Positions 35,456-44,428 are shown, numbered from the stretch's first letter. The stretch is 64,000 nucleotides of DNA from an uncultured Erythrobacter sp. (GCA_947501215.1 CANMUS010000003.1:464530-528529); one strand, 5' to 3'. Notes: generated by a model from the letters alone, not told the origin. Program-made: numbers and translations.

Positions 35456-36109
35456 ATGATGTCATTTCACCGACCTATCCTACCCGGCAAGGCAATCGAA
35501 CTTGTCAAAGCCCGCAATTTGGATGCCCCCGAAAAGCTCCTGGCCGATTACGCGGCCGCTGGGCTGATCAAGACTTATGCGCTGATGCGCGAAATACGGC
35601 CCGCGGGTGGGCCGACGAAGACAGTTAGGGATGCCCAAATTCCACCAGAGGAATGGGCCCGTATCGTTGCCTCAGACAATATCATGGCAGTTTTGAACGG
35701 TGGCACAGTTCAACTGGAGGGGGCGAAGCTGCCTGGGGGATTACCGACAATCCAGATAACCGGTATAAGCTTCTCCGAAGCTTCGCTCATCAAGATACTA
35801 AATCGCTATTGCGCGGATCCGTCCGTTTGCACGTCAGCTACCCCGCCTAAGTCAAGTCCGACACCTCAGGAGAGGGCACTTGAACCATCTCCTGAGGATC
35901 AGAAACGGGCTCCAGACGCAGTGCTTCCAATCAAGGCAGGGGCCCTAACAGCGTCAATTGCCCAGACCATGCAAGCCACGGGGTTGGGTCGCACTAAGAT
36001 TGATCAATTGATGCGGAACGGCGACTTAGTCAGAACAAAAGTCGGCACCCGTGCGCTAATTACAGTTGAAAGCATTGAGCGCCTGGTCGGAACAAAAGTC
36101 GGCGGATAA
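35456..36109 (+). CDS. Hypothetical protein with C-terminal excisionase/MerR-like HTH
   Basis: A 217-residue protein beginning MMSFHRPILPGKAIELVK. The middle has no recognised domain. The C-terminal 50 residues (ASIAQTMQATGLGRTKIDQLMRNGDLV, TKVGTRALITVESIERLV) resemble an excisionase or MerR-type winged helix. It starts 210 bases after tRNA-Val in DNA with lower GC and poorer codon bias than its left neighbours, pointing to transfer. No integrase is next to it. It is probably a residue of an integrated element; function unknown. Confidence 0.6.
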   Translation: MMSFHRPILPGKAIELVKARNLDAPEKLLADYAAAGLIKTYALMREIRPAGGPTKTVRDAQIPPEEWARIVASDNIMAVLNGGTVQLEGAKLPGGLPTIQITGISFSEASLIKILNRYCADPSVCTSATPPKSSPTPQERALEPSPEDQKRAPDAVLPIKAGALTASIAQTMQATGLGRTKIDQLMRNGDLVRTKVGTRALITVESIERLVGTKVGG

Positions 36110-36267
36110 CAGCGTGCCGATGGGCGATCGAAAGCCCTTTAACTGCAGTTGCAAGATCAGTCGCTACTCATTCGGATTTGCACCCGAATCACGGTCATTT
36201 AATTCGATCCTAAGATTTTTTACAAGCGGACAAACTTGAACACAGGATCTGACGTCTACAATCTCCC

Positions 36268-36477
36268 TCACGTAAAACTGAGGGCTTCCCTCGACACCAT
36301 AAGCGGACGCTTTTCTTTAGCTTCAATCGATCGTTCGGTCGGCCCATCGAACTTCACTATTTCCTTGGCTGAAATGCTCTGCTGCTGCCCCAGCGACTGC
36401 AGATGCGCGACCGATGCATTTGATAATCCCGGAAATACCGATCTCGCGAATTGTTGGATGGAGTCGTTGTTAGACAT
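36268..36477 (-). CDS. Small hypothetical protein under an FNR-like box
   Basis: A 69-residue soluble protein (MSNNDSIQQFARSVFPGLSN at the start). No ribosome site is obvious. The main support is an FNR-like box at 36536-36549 about 65 bases upstream, and a protein-like composition better than that of the opposing plus-strand frame (36236-36544), which is Cys-rich and irregular. The flanking stretches 36110-36267 and 36478-36686 hold no other convincing gene. Weak call. Confidence 0.3.
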   Translation of the reverse strand: MSNNDSIQQFARSVFPGLSNASVAHLQSLGQQQSISAKEIVKFDGPTERSIEAKEKRPLMVSREALSFT

Positions 36478-36535
36478 TCGTCGGAATCCCGTATTTCATT
36501 CGGGAACTCGGTGGCAGCCGAGTGCCCAGATAGCT

Positions 36536-36549
36536 TTGATCTAGGTCAA
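36536..36549. promoter_or_regulatory. FNR-type box
   Basis: TTGATCTAGGTCAA matches TTGAT-N4-ATCAA at 9 of 10 informative positions. It lies in gene-poor DNA; the closest plausible target is the small minus-strand gene ending at 36477. A plus-strand or non-coding transcript is also possible. Confidence 0.55.
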
Positions 36550-36686
36550 TTGGTTGAATATGAACGCTGCACGCTGCGATTACGCAATTTCTTGGATGAA
36601 CGCAGACGGCGTCTCTCCAGCAGGTTATCCTGCGGAATTAGTGGCGATCAATCTGGTTCAGACCTTCACCGCATGACTACTTCCGG

Positions 36687-37139
36687 TTATCCATTAGGAC
36701 CCTTGCGTCGTTCCGAGGGAAATAGCATCCGCCAGGCTAGTCGCATGATGATCGCATAGATACTCAAGCGCGCGACATCCAACAGGATCCACCAATGGTG
36801 CAGCGAAGACGGTGCGAGGACGTTTCCTGCAATGCGAGCGAGGGTTCGCTCGTCCAGAGGTGGCGTGAGGACGAGCCACTGGAATGCCAGCATCGTAGCA
36901 GCGCCATAAGCTAGCCAGCGGGACCTTGCGCTCGTGGTTAGCAGCAATCCCAGTAGAAGGCAGCATTCGACAGCTAGAGACGCTCTAAACGTGACCCGTC
37001 CGACTGCGAGCAGGTGGGCGATGGGCACCTCTTGCGCAAGAAACTTTACAGGTGTCGCCACGAAGGAGAGCGAGACCAAGCTGGCGAATGCCGCAGACAC
37101 CAACACTAGCGTCCGCAGGTCTCGGCGATTTTGTGCCAT
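36687..37139 (-). CDS. Small integral membrane protein, unknown function
   Basis: A 150-residue protein with four predicted membrane helices (LVLVSAAFASLVSLSFVATP, AVECCLLLGLLLTT, LAYGAATMLAFQWLVL, SLHHWWILLDVARLSIYAII). The topology recalls DUF4149-like proteins but I do not claim membership. The ATG at 37139, preceded by aaaagga, is preferred to a TTG at 37160. An FNR-like box at 37230-37243 lies about 95 bases upstream, so it may be induced without oxygen along with the nitrate genes. Confidence 0.6.
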   Translation of the reverse strand: MAQNRRDLRTLVLVSAAFASLVSLSFVATPVKFLAQEVPIAHLLAVGRVTFRASLAVECCLLLGLLLTTSARSRWLAYGAATMLAFQWLVLTPPLDERTLARIAGNVLAPSSLHHWWILLDVARLSIYAIIMRLAWRMLFPSERRKGPNG

Positions 37140-37229
37140 CGTCGAACAAATCCTTTTCAATTCGGCGCCCCAACCGGGACAAGATATCGCGATCTCGAAA
37201 TGACCTAGGGTCGCTCTGCGGATAACTTC

Positions 37230-37243
37230 ATGATCTATCTCAA
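37230..37243. promoter_or_regulatory. FNR-like box upstream of the membrane protein gene
   Basis: ATGATCTATCTCAA matches the consensus at 8 of 10 positions. It sits in the 253-base divergent gap between the minus-strand membrane protein and nrdJ, nearer the former. Confidence 0.45.
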
Positions 37244-37331
37244 ATGCAGTCGATCACTGCGCTCGGTTTCCTCCGATCGTTTGGAAAGCCGGGCTGATCG
37301 CGAATGTTTTTCGGCGATCACGCCGCGCGGC

Positions 37332-37345
37332 ATGATCTAGGTCAC
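37332..37345. promoter_or_regulatory. Degenerate FNR-like box upstream of nrdJ
   Basis: ATGATCTAGGTCAC keeps the core TGAT-N5-TCA (7 of 10 positions). Its centre is about 54 bases before the nrdJ ATG, which suits a class II FNR-activated promoter with a short leader. Its spacer is identical to that of the box at 36536. Confidence 0.45.
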
Positions 37346-37392
37346 TCGGTCTATCTTGCCGCAACGCTAATCTGCGAAGCGGAGGTGACGTT

Positions 37393-39645
37393 ATGAGTTT
37401 CGAAGTTCCAATCGCGCAGGATATCTGGTCCGCGAAATACCGCTTTAGTGGCAATGAGACCGATCCTGGCGATGTGGACTTCAACGATACCGCACGCCGA
37501 GTAGCGAAAGCGGCCGCCCAAGCTGAGCCCGAGCTCGACCGTTCGGCATGGGAAAGTCGGTTCTACGAAGCGATTGAATCTCTGCGGTTCATACCCGCCG
37601 GCCGGATACTGGCGGGCGCCGGGACCGGACGCGCGGTTACGCTTTTCAACTGCTTCGTCATGGGGACGATCCCCGATAGCCTCGAGGGCATCTTCGAACA
37701 TCTCAAGCAGGCGGCGCTTACCATGCAGCAGGGAGGCGGCGTGGGAATGGATTTTTCCACGATCCGGCCGCGCGGCGCAGAGGTCAAGGGCGTGGGATCC
37801 GATGCATCGGGACCGCTCTCCTTCATGGACTGCTGGGATGCGATGTGTCGCACGGTTCACTCAGCTGGTGCACGGCGCGGGGCGATGATGGGATGCTTGC
37901 GCATCGATCATCCCGACATCGAGGAATTCATCGGCGTCAAACGGCAGCCCGAGCGCATGCGAAACTTCAATCTTTCGGTTCTGGTGACCGATCCTTTCAT
38001 GGATGCGCTCGAAAACGATGCCGACTGGCCGCTCGTCTTCGAGGGCGAGACCTATCGCACGGTGAAGGCGCGTGACTTGTGGGAGCAGTTGATGCGCGCG
38101 ACCTACGACGTCGCCGAGCCGGGCGTAATCTTCGTCGATCGGGTTAACGCGCTCAACAATCTTGCGCACTGCGAGACAATCAGCGCGTCCAATCCATGTG
38201 GGGAACAGATGCTTCCGCCCTATGGCGCGTGCCTGCTCGGCTCAATCAACCTTGCCGCTCTGGTCGAACGCCCCTTCGAAAACGATGCACGGCTTGATCT
38301 TGGCGCGCTCACCGAACTCACCACCACGGCTATCCGCCTGCTGGACAACGTCATCGACATCAGCCGCTACCCTCTTCCCGAGCAAGAGGCCGAAGCCAAG
38401 GCCAAACGCCGGATTGGGCTCGGGATAACCGGCCTCGCTGATGCTCTGCTCTACTGCGGCGCGGCCTACGGCTCCGACGACGCTGTAGCTTTGCTTGAGG
38501 AGTGGCTGGGAACGATCCGGACCGCCGCTTATCGCGCATCGGCCGAACTGGCACGCGAGAAAGGCGCTTTCCCGCTTTACGACCCTTCCATGCTTAAACG
38601 TCCCAATATCGAGGCCTTGGACGAGGAAACACGCACCCTGATTTCGGAGCACGGGCTACGAAACGGATGTCTGACCTCGATCGCGCCGACCGGCACTACA
38701 TCGCTACTGGCAGGCAATGTGTCTTCCGGCATCGAGCCGGTCTTTGCCTACAGCTATCAACGCAGGATCCTCAATCCCGATGGTTCGGCCAGACACGAAG
38801 CGGTCGAAGACGACGCGCTGCGCCAATGGCGCGCCTTGCGCGGTGACGAGGAGCCCCCGGCAGAACTGTTCGTCAGTGCGCAGTCGCTTTCTCCCGCCGA
38901 TCACGTCGCAATGCAAGCATCTGCACAGTCAATGATCGACAGCTCGATCTCCAAGACCGTGAACGTGCCGGAAGACATTCCGTTCGCCGATTTCCAGGAA
39001 GTTTATCGCGAAGGCTATGCTCGCGGGTGCAAGGGATTGACCACCTATCGTCCCAATGCGGTGACCGGCTCGGTGCTGAGCGTCGAAGAACCAGCAGGCG
39101 GCGAAAAGGAGGTCTTTGCAGACCCAGTCCATTCGGAACCGCCGAAACGAGAGGAGATGCTCGATGGCACCACCTACAAGCTCAAGTGGCCAGACAGCGC
39201 ACATGCTCTCTACGTGACCATCAACAACATTGATGATGGCACGCACAAACGTCCTTTCGAGATATTCATCAATTCCAAGAACATGGACCACTATGCGTGG
39301 ACCTTGGCTCTCACCCGAATGATATCCGCCGTGTTCAGGCGCGGAGGTGACGTCTCATTCGTCGCGGAGGAACTCAAGGCGGTGTTCGATCCGCGCGGAG
39401 GAGCATGGGTCACCGGTCGCTTCGTTCCCTCGCTCCTCGCCGCGATAGGCGACATCATCGAGCGACACATGGCGCAATTCGCGCCGGCCCAGTTGGATCT
39501 GCCAATCGAGCCGAATCCTGAAGCTGCAACCTCGTTTACGGCAGCCCCGATGGGTCCTTGCTGCCCCCAGTGCGGGGTTCCCGGCATGATACGAGAAGAA
39601 GGCTGCAACAAATGCCTTTCTTGCGGCTTTTCCAAATGCGGATGA
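37393..39645 (+). CDS. nrdJ: Adenosylcobalamin-dependent ribonucleotide reductase (class II)
   Basis: Makes deoxyribonucleotides without oxygen, using adenosylcobalamin to generate the thiyl radical. The 750-residue protein has the RNR barrel: RFIPAGRILAGAGTGR, TLFNCFVMG, QQGGGVGMDFSTIRPRGA, the catalytic NPCGEQMLPPYGACLLGSIN motif, and APTGTTSLLAG. The C-terminus carries paired Cys (CCPQCGVPGM, then GCNKCLSCGFSKCG) as the redox-active tail. An ATG at 37393 follows gcggaggtgacg. No cobalamin genes are in the window. It runs straight into nnrS (19-base gap). Confidence 0.95.
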   Translation: MSFEVPIAQDIWSAKYRFSGNETDPGDVDFNDTARRVAKAAAQAEPELDRSAWESRFYEAIESLRFIPAGRILAGAGTGRAVTLFNCFVMGTIPDSLEGIFEHLKQAALTMQQGGGVGMDFSTIRPRGAEVKGVGSDASGPLSFMDCWDAMCRTVHSAGARRGAMMGCLRIDHPDIEEFIGVKRQPERMRNFNLSVLVTDPFMDALENDADWPLVFEGETYRTVKARDLWEQLMRATYDVAEPGVIFVDRVNALNNLAHCETISASNPCGEQMLPPYGACLLGSINLAALVERPFENDARLDLGALTELTTTAIRLLDNVIDISRYPLPEQEAEAKAKRRIGLGITGLADALLYCGAAYGSDDAVALLEEWLGTIRTAAYRASAELAREKGAFPLYDPSMLKRPNIEALDEETRTLISEHGLRNGCLTSIAPTGTTSLLAGNVSSGIEPVFAYSYQRRILNPDGSARHEAVEDDALRQWRALRGDEEPPAELFVSAQSLSPADHVAMQASAQSMIDSSISKTVNVPEDIPFADFQEVYREGYARGCKGLTTYRPNAVTGSVLSVEEPAGGEKEVFADPVHSEPPKREEMLDGTTYKLKWPDSAHALYVTINNIDDGTHKRPFEIFINSKNMDHYAWTLALTRMISAVFRRGGDVSFVAEELKAVFDPRGGAWVTGRFVPSLLAAIGDIIERHMAQFAPAQLDLPIEPNPEAATSFTAAPMGPCCPQCGVPGMIREEGCNKCLSCGFSKCG

Positions 39646-39664
39646 AACTTCATAATCATAGCTG

Positions 39665-40861
39665 ATGGACGGAACGAAACGCCTGGCCCTGCGACGCGAA
39701 CGTGAAGCGAAAGCACCGATCTTGCTGCAGGCCGGGTTTCGTCCCTTCTTCATCGCAAGCGCAGCGTGGTTTCCGATAGCGATGGCCTTCTGGTTGGCGC
39801 TCTTGACAGGAAAGATCGAACTTCAGTCGCACTTGGATCCCGTGACCTGGCACAGCCATGAGATGATCTTTGGTGGCGTGGGCGCGGCGATGACAGGGTA
39901 TCTGCTTACGGCGACTCCGAACTGGAGCGGTCGTCTTCCGGCAATCGGCGGCCCTCTCCTTGTAATGATGGGTTGGTGGGTCCTGGCGCGAGTAATCAAC
40001 GCCGCTGCCGGCTGGGCAGGGCCGTGGCCTGCAGCGCTGATTGACTCGGGTTACTATTTTGTTCTGTCAGCTGTTATCGGCAGGGAAAGCTGGTATGGAA
40101 AAGGCCGAGGCGTCTCGATAGCAGTGCTGACGGCCATATTCGCGATCGCGTGCGGTGCGCATCATCTTGCTGCTGCAACCGGCGGTTTGGATCATGGCAT
40201 TTTCGCTCGGGCAGGCATTGCGATCCTCGTCCTGCTAATTTCGCTTGTCGGCGGTAAGCTTCTTCCGTCCTTTACCCGCAATGCCCTTCCACGAGATATT
40301 CGCACGACAGTCACTGCTCAGGAAACGCGGTTCGACGCCATCGTAAACTGGGTGACCGCCCTGGCTTCGCTGGCTTGGATCGTGGACTCGAAAGGACTCG
40401 CGCCGACCATGTTGGCTCTCGCCGGCGTGTTGCATCTGGCTCGCGCGATCCGCTGGCAGCCATGGCGCGTCACACATGAGCCTTCGGTCATCTCCCTTCA
40501 TCTCGCCTATCTACTGCTCCCCCTTGGACTGCTTGGCCTTTCTTTCATCGGGGAAGGCCGTCAATCGGATATCATGCACCTGCTTACGGCCGGATCGATC
40601 TCCTGCATGATACTGGCCGTCATGGCTCGCCTGAGCATTACTCAGACCGGTCGCCACCCTCGTTGGCGGCTTGCTCCTTTAGCGGCCGTTCTGTTCGCCT
40701 CTCTCGGCGCGATAGTCCGCGTCGTCTCCGGGACCGGTCCGATCCCCTTGCAGGAAGGATGGCTCCTCGCCGGCCTGCTTTGGATGTTTGGGTTCGGCGT
40801 TTTTCTTATTTTCTTCGCACCGATGCTTGTTCTTCCGCGGGTGCGTAGTGGATCGCGCTAG
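39665..40861 (+). CDS. nnrS: NnrS family heme-copper membrane protein (copy 1)
   Basis: A 398-residue membrane protein with about 12 helices. NnrS is a heme- and copper-containing protein associated with resistance to nitric oxide in denitrifiers. Family features seen: LLQAGFRPFFIASAAW near the N-terminus, DPVTWHSHEMIFGGVGAAMTGYLLTA, VGGKLLPSFTRNAL and SLHLAYLLLPLGLLG. It follows nrdJ by 19 bases and is convergent with an acyl-CoA dehydrogenase gene, their stops being 2 bases apart. A second copy lies at 60938-62113. The two share fold and motifs but differ widely in sequence, so they are not a recent duplication. Confidence 0.9.
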   Translation: MDGTKRLALRREREAKAPILLQAGFRPFFIASAAWFPIAMAFWLALLTGKIELQSHLDPVTWHSHEMIFGGVGAAMTGYLLTATPNWSGRLPAIGGPLLVMMGWWVLARVINAAAGWAGPWPAALIDSGYYFVLSAVIGRESWYGKGRGVSIAVLTAIFAIACGAHHLAAATGGLDHGIFARAGIAILVLLISLVGGKLLPSFTRNALPRDIRTTVTAQETRFDAIVNWVTALASLAWIVDSKGLAPTMLALAGVLHLARAIRWQPWRVTHEPSVISLHLAYLLLPLGLLGLSFIGEGRQSDIMHLLTAGSISCMILAVMARLSITQTGRHPRWRLAPLAAVLFASLGAIVRVVSGTGPIPLQEGWLLAGLLWMFGFGVFLIFFAPMLVLPRVRSGSR

Positions 40862-40862
40862 G

Positions 40863-42116
40863 TCAATGTCCCCTCCAGGCACGCATCCGTTCTGCATGCC
40901 CTTGAAATTCCTGCCGTGCGATGGCCCGCAGATGAACCTCGTCCGGCCCGTCGGCGATGCGGAGTGAGCGCATTCCGGCATAGGCCTGTGCAAGCCCGAA
41001 GTCATCGGACAAGCCGCCCGCACCATGAGCCTGCATCGCATCGTCGATGACCCGCAAGGCCGTTCGCGGTGCGGCAACCTTGATCATCGCGATTTCCCGT
41101 CGCGCGGCTTTGTTGCCCACCTTGTCCATCATGTCGGCGGCCTTGAGGCAGAGCAGGCGCGTCCTTTCGATGTCCAACCGCGCCTCGCCGATCCTCTGCT
41201 CCCATATCGACTGATCCGCCAGCCGTTTTCCAAAAGCCACTCGCGACAGAAGACGGTCGGTCATTTTCTCGATCGCCACCTCCGCAGCGCCGATTGCGCG
41301 CATGCAGTGATGGATTCGTCCCGGCCCGAGACGGCCCTGCGCAATTTCGAACCCCCGGCCTTCGCCCAGGATGATGTTCGAGGCGGGAACCCGGACGTTG
41401 CGCAGCAGGACTTCCGCGTGACCATGAGGTGCATCGTCGTATCCGAACACCGGCAGCATCCGCACGACTTCGACCCCATCGGCATCGAGTGGCACGATGA
41501 TCTGCGATTGCTGGGCGTGTCGTTCCGCTTCCGGATCGGTCTTGCCCATCACGATCGCCATTTTGCAGCGCGGATCACCGACTCCGGACGACCACCATTT
41601 CCGCCCGTTTAGAATGAAGTCGTCACCTTCCCTGCGAATGGAGGTCTGGATGTTCGTGGCGTCAGATGACGCCACGTCCGGCTCGGTCATCAGGAATGCC
41701 GAGCGGATTTCACCATCCAATAGCGGCCGCAGCCAAGTCGCCTTTTGCTCTGGCGAGCCATATCTGTGCAGTATTTCCATATTACCGGTATCGGGCGCAG
41801 AGCAATTGAATGCTTCGGAGGCAAAGCCCACACGGCCCATCTCCTCGGCGCACAATGCGTATTCGAGATTGCTCAATCCGGCACCGCGGTAGTTCTCGTC
41901 GTCACTTTCAGAAGGTGGAAGGAAGAGGTTCCATAGCCCCTCGGCGAAGGCACGAGCCTTGAGTTCCTCAATGACAGGCGGAGGCGACCAGCGGGAAATA
42001 CCTTCAGCCTGCATATGCTCATCATAGGCAGGAACTGCTGGATAGACGAACGAATGCATGAAGCTGCGCACCCGGTCACGCCATGCGGTTTGTCTCTCTG
42101 ATAAAGTGAAATCCAT
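40863..42116 (-). CDS. Acyl-CoA dehydrogenase
   Basis: FAD-dependent acyl-CoA dehydrogenase of about 417 residues. Fold motifs: [20 protein letters not shown] (FAD-binding), [46 protein letters not shown] and [33 protein letters not shown]. It resembles the ACAD10/11-like group. The ATG at 42116 ([16 protein letters not shown]) is chosen on homology, leaving a leader from a GTG at 42161. It stands between nnrS and a porin, both linked to nitrate growth, and shares an FNR-type box with the divergent porin. Its substrate, and why it is here, are unknown. Confidence 0.87.
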   Translation of the reverse strand: MDFTLSERQTAWRDRVRSFMHSFVYPAVPAYDEHMQAEGISRWSPPPVIEELKARAFAEGLWNLFLPPSESDDENYRGAGLSNLEYALCAEEMGRVGFASEAFNCSAPDTGNMEILHRYGSPEQKATWLRPLLDGEIRSAFLMTEPDVASSDATNIQTSIRREGDDFILNGRKWWSSGVGDPRCKMAIVMGKTDPEAERHAQQSQIIVPLDADGVEVVRMLPVFGYDDAPHGHAEVLLRNVRVPASNIILGEGRGFEIAQGRLGPGRIHHCMRAIGAAEVAIEKMTDRLLSRVAFGKRLADQSIWEQRIGEARLDIERTRLLCLKAADMMDKVGNKAARREIAMIKVAAPRTALRVIDDAMQAHGAGGLSDDFGLAQAYAGMRSLRIADGPDEVHLRAIARQEFQGHAERMRAWRGH

Positions 42117-42193
42117 CTTTGCATCTCGCTGGTTGAGGTCGTTCTTCGACATCGATTTCACGTGAATGCTACTTTGCCATTCCGCAGTTCGCC

Positions 42194-42207
42194 TTGATAC
42201 AGATCAT
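42194..42207. promoter_or_regulatory. FNR-type box between acyl-CoA dehydrogenase and porin genes
   Basis: TTGATACAGATCAT matches 9 of 10 consensus positions. It sits in the divergent gap. The porin ATG at 42322 lies 115 bases to the right, and the dehydrogenase start 78 bases to the left. Confidence 0.65.
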
Positions 42208-42321
42208 AGCTCGCCGCGTCCGTCGAACGTGCGCGATATCGCGAGCGGCAATGATCTGCCGCAAACCCATCAGGAAGCGGACAGGCTAGGCAGTCGGTTC
42301 TTCACCATTAGGACAAATCCG

Positions 42322-43590
42322 ATGCCTCGCTTCGCTATTGCTCTTGCCAGCTGCGCCGCTCTTGCGTTCTCTCATGAAATAACGTTCGCGCAGGCGGTGG
42401 AGGCCGATGTTCCACCTCCATCGCCCGAAGTTGCGGTCCAGGACGACAGCTGGATCGATCCGGTCGCGGACGTGCGGTATCGCTACGAGTTCGTCGATCA
42501 AGAAGATTTCGCGCTCGACGCCTACGCATCGACTGTGCGCGCGCGACTGGGGGTGCTGGCTAAGCCGCTGAAGACCTTGAGCTTTTACGCGGAAGGCGAG
42601 GCGATCCTCCACGTGGGGCCGGACAAGTTCAACGACACTACTAATGGAGTGATCGACCGTCCCGTAGTCACCGATCCGGAAGATATATTGCTCAATCAGC
42701 TATACGCTCGGTTTCGCCCCCATCCGGGGGCGTCGATGACTGCAGGACGCCAGACCGTCAATTACGACAATCAGCGCTGGATCGGTTCGGTGGGCTGGCG
42801 GCAGAACGATCAGACGCTCGACGCGGTGACCGGAAATATCGAGAATATCGCCAACACCGGAATTTTCGCCGGCTATGGCTATGCCTGGCGTGTGAACCGC
42901 GTCTTCGGGCCTGATTCGGCACAAGGTTTCTGGCGAGACAACGACATTCATCTGGTGCGGATCGGAAGCGAAGTCGGGGCAATCGGCAAGGTCACCGCTT
43001 ACGGCTATTGGCTAGATCTCCCCGAGGCGCCCGCGCTTTCGAACCGCACGTTCGGCGTTCGACTAGCAGGACGTCAGACGCTGGGAACAAGTCCGGCACG
43101 CGCGACCTATGCGCTCGAATTTGCACGGCAAACCGGGTTGGAACCCAACCCCGGCGATGCAAGCCACTCCTACTGGCTCATGGAACCTGGCATCGCCTTC
43201 GGTCCAGCGAGTGTGAAACTGGGTTATGAGCGACTGGTGGGCGATGGCCAGACAGCGCTGCAGACCCCGCTCGCCACGCTTCATGCTTTCAACGGATGGG
43301 CGGATAAGTTTCTGATCACACCACCGGCGGGCCTGCGCGACCTGTATGTCGACGCTGGATATACCGTGCCGGCAGACACCGGGTTTCTATCGGGAACGGG
43401 ATTGAGGTTCGTTTTCCACGATTTCCGCTCCACCGAGGGTGATCTCCATTATGGGCGCGAATGGGACGCATTGATAACTCGTAACCTTTACGGACCGGTG
43501 TCGCTGACCCTCAAGTTCGCCCATTACGATGCGATCGATTTCGCGTCGGACACGACGAAGGGCTGGGTCCAACTGGATGCGCGATTCTGA
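42322..43590 (+). CDS. Alginate-export-type outer-membrane porin
   Basis: A 422-residue outer-membrane protein with signal peptide MPRFAIALASCAALAFSHEI...AQA. The alginate_exp barrel pattern is visible: DVRYRYEFVDQEDFALDAYA, TVRARLGVLAKPLKTLSFYAEGEA, NQLYARFRP, TAGRQTVNYDNQRWIGSVGWRQNDQTLDA and a C-terminal WVQLDARF. The ATG at 42322 has an agga site and follows an FNR-type box. In nitrate clusters such porins are proposed to admit nitrate or release nitrite; that is inference here. Confidence 0.85.
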   Translation: MPRFAIALASCAALAFSHEITFAQAVEADVPPPSPEVAVQDDSWIDPVADVRYRYEFVDQEDFALDAYASTVRARLGVLAKPLKTLSFYAEGEAILHVGPDKFNDTTNGVIDRPVVTDPEDILLNQLYARFRPHPGASMTAGRQTVNYDNQRWIGSVGWRQNDQTLDAVTGNIENIANTGIFAGYGYAWRVNRVFGPDSAQGFWRDNDIHLVRIGSEVGAIGKVTAYGYWLDLPEAPALSNRTFGVRLAGRQTLGTSPARATYALEFARQTGLEPNPGDASHSYWLMEPGIAFGPASVKLGYERLVGDGQTALQTPLATLHAFNGWADKFLITPPAGLRDLYVDAGYTVPADTGFLSGTGLRFVFHDFRSTEGDLHYGREWDALITRNLYGPVSLTLKFAHYDAIDFASDTTKGWVQLDARF

Positions 43591-43614
43591 TTTACTCAAA
43601 TCCAGCGCGCACCT

Positions 43615-44367
43615 TCATGCGTCTTCGCCGTCGGCGAGCGCCTTCAGCGCGTGTCGATCAAGCACCTGAATGCACGTCAGTGTTTCGAGTCGCATAATCC
43701 GGCTGTTCCGCAATTGGCCGAACACGCGGCTGACGGTTTCTTTGGTCAGACCCAGATAATCGGCGATATCCGCGCGGCTCATCGGCAGGGCGACATGGTC
43801 CATCGGGTGGCCGGTGATCCGCTCGAACCGCGCATGCAGATAAAGCAGGAACGATGCGACACGCTCCATCGCCGTCTTGCGACCGAGCACGATAAATTGT
43901 TGCTGGGCTGCTGCGAGTTCCTGTCGCGCCACCTCCAATAGAGAGTCCTTCAAGATCGGATTTCCTGCCACGAAGTCGTCAAAACGCGCACGCGGGAAGC
44001 ACCAGATTCGACTAGGCTCAAGCGCTTCTGCTGTCACATCGTGGGAATCGTCGATCGAGATTCCGAGGAATTCGCCAGGAAGAGCGAACCCCGTGATCTG
44101 CCTGCGGCCATCGAAGAGAAGACGGTAGAGCCGAAGGCTGCCTGCGGCCACTGTGTAGACGAGGTTGGCCTCGTCGCCCTGATGGAACAGCGGTTCGTCA
44201 GCTTTGAGTTCGCGCACCTTACCGAGCGCGCGCAATTCCGAAAGATCCCCGCACTGGAGCGCGTAGAACAAGGAAACCCGCCGCACTTCGCATGGGTAGC
44301 AGGGATGGTCAGGGGGCAATATCGCCGGGGCATGGCGTCGATGTTGGCTGGTGGAAGCCTTGGGCAA
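43615..44367 (-). CDS. fnr: Crp/Fnr-family oxygen regulator (FnrL-like)
   Basis: A 250-residue transcription factor. A cNMP-like beta-roll (VYTVAAGSLRLYRLLFDGRRQITGFALPGEFLG) is followed by a dimer helix and the HTH MSRADIADYLGLTKETVSRVF, whose E-x2-SR residues read TTGAT half-sites. Candidate Fe-S ligands are Cys23, Cys26, Cys39 and Cys123. The Cys26-Cys39 gap of 12 residues is longer than usual for FNR. The start is a TTG at 44367. It lies 62 bases after the nar operon on the same strand and is the likely reader of the six FNR-type boxes in this region. Confidence 0.9.
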   Translation of the reverse strand: MPKASTSQHRRHAPAILPPDHPCYPCEVRRVSLFYALQCGDLSELRALGKVRELKADEPLFHQGDEANLVYTVAAGSLRLYRLLFDGRRQITGFALPGEFLGISIDDSHDVTAEALEPSRIWCFPRARFDDFVAGNPILKDSLLEVARQELAAAQQQFIVLGRKTAMERVASFLLYLHARFERITGHPMDHVALPMSRADIADYLGLTKETVSRVFGQLRNSRIMRLETLTCIQVLDRHALKALADGEDA

Positions 44368-44428
44368 GATGAACTCCGAAGTTCATCCGCACATGGCCCC
44401 CTTAGTTGTGAAAGTCGAGAACGTTAGG

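Noticed and set aside
35250..36110. Direct repeat of the tRNA-Val 3' end (att site)
   Set aside because: No second copy was seen by eye in the downstream DNA within the window.
36236..36544. Plus-strand frame of 102 residues in the gene-poor stretch
   Set aside because: It has Cys clusters and irregular composition, no ribosome site, and lies opposite a more protein-like minus-strand frame.
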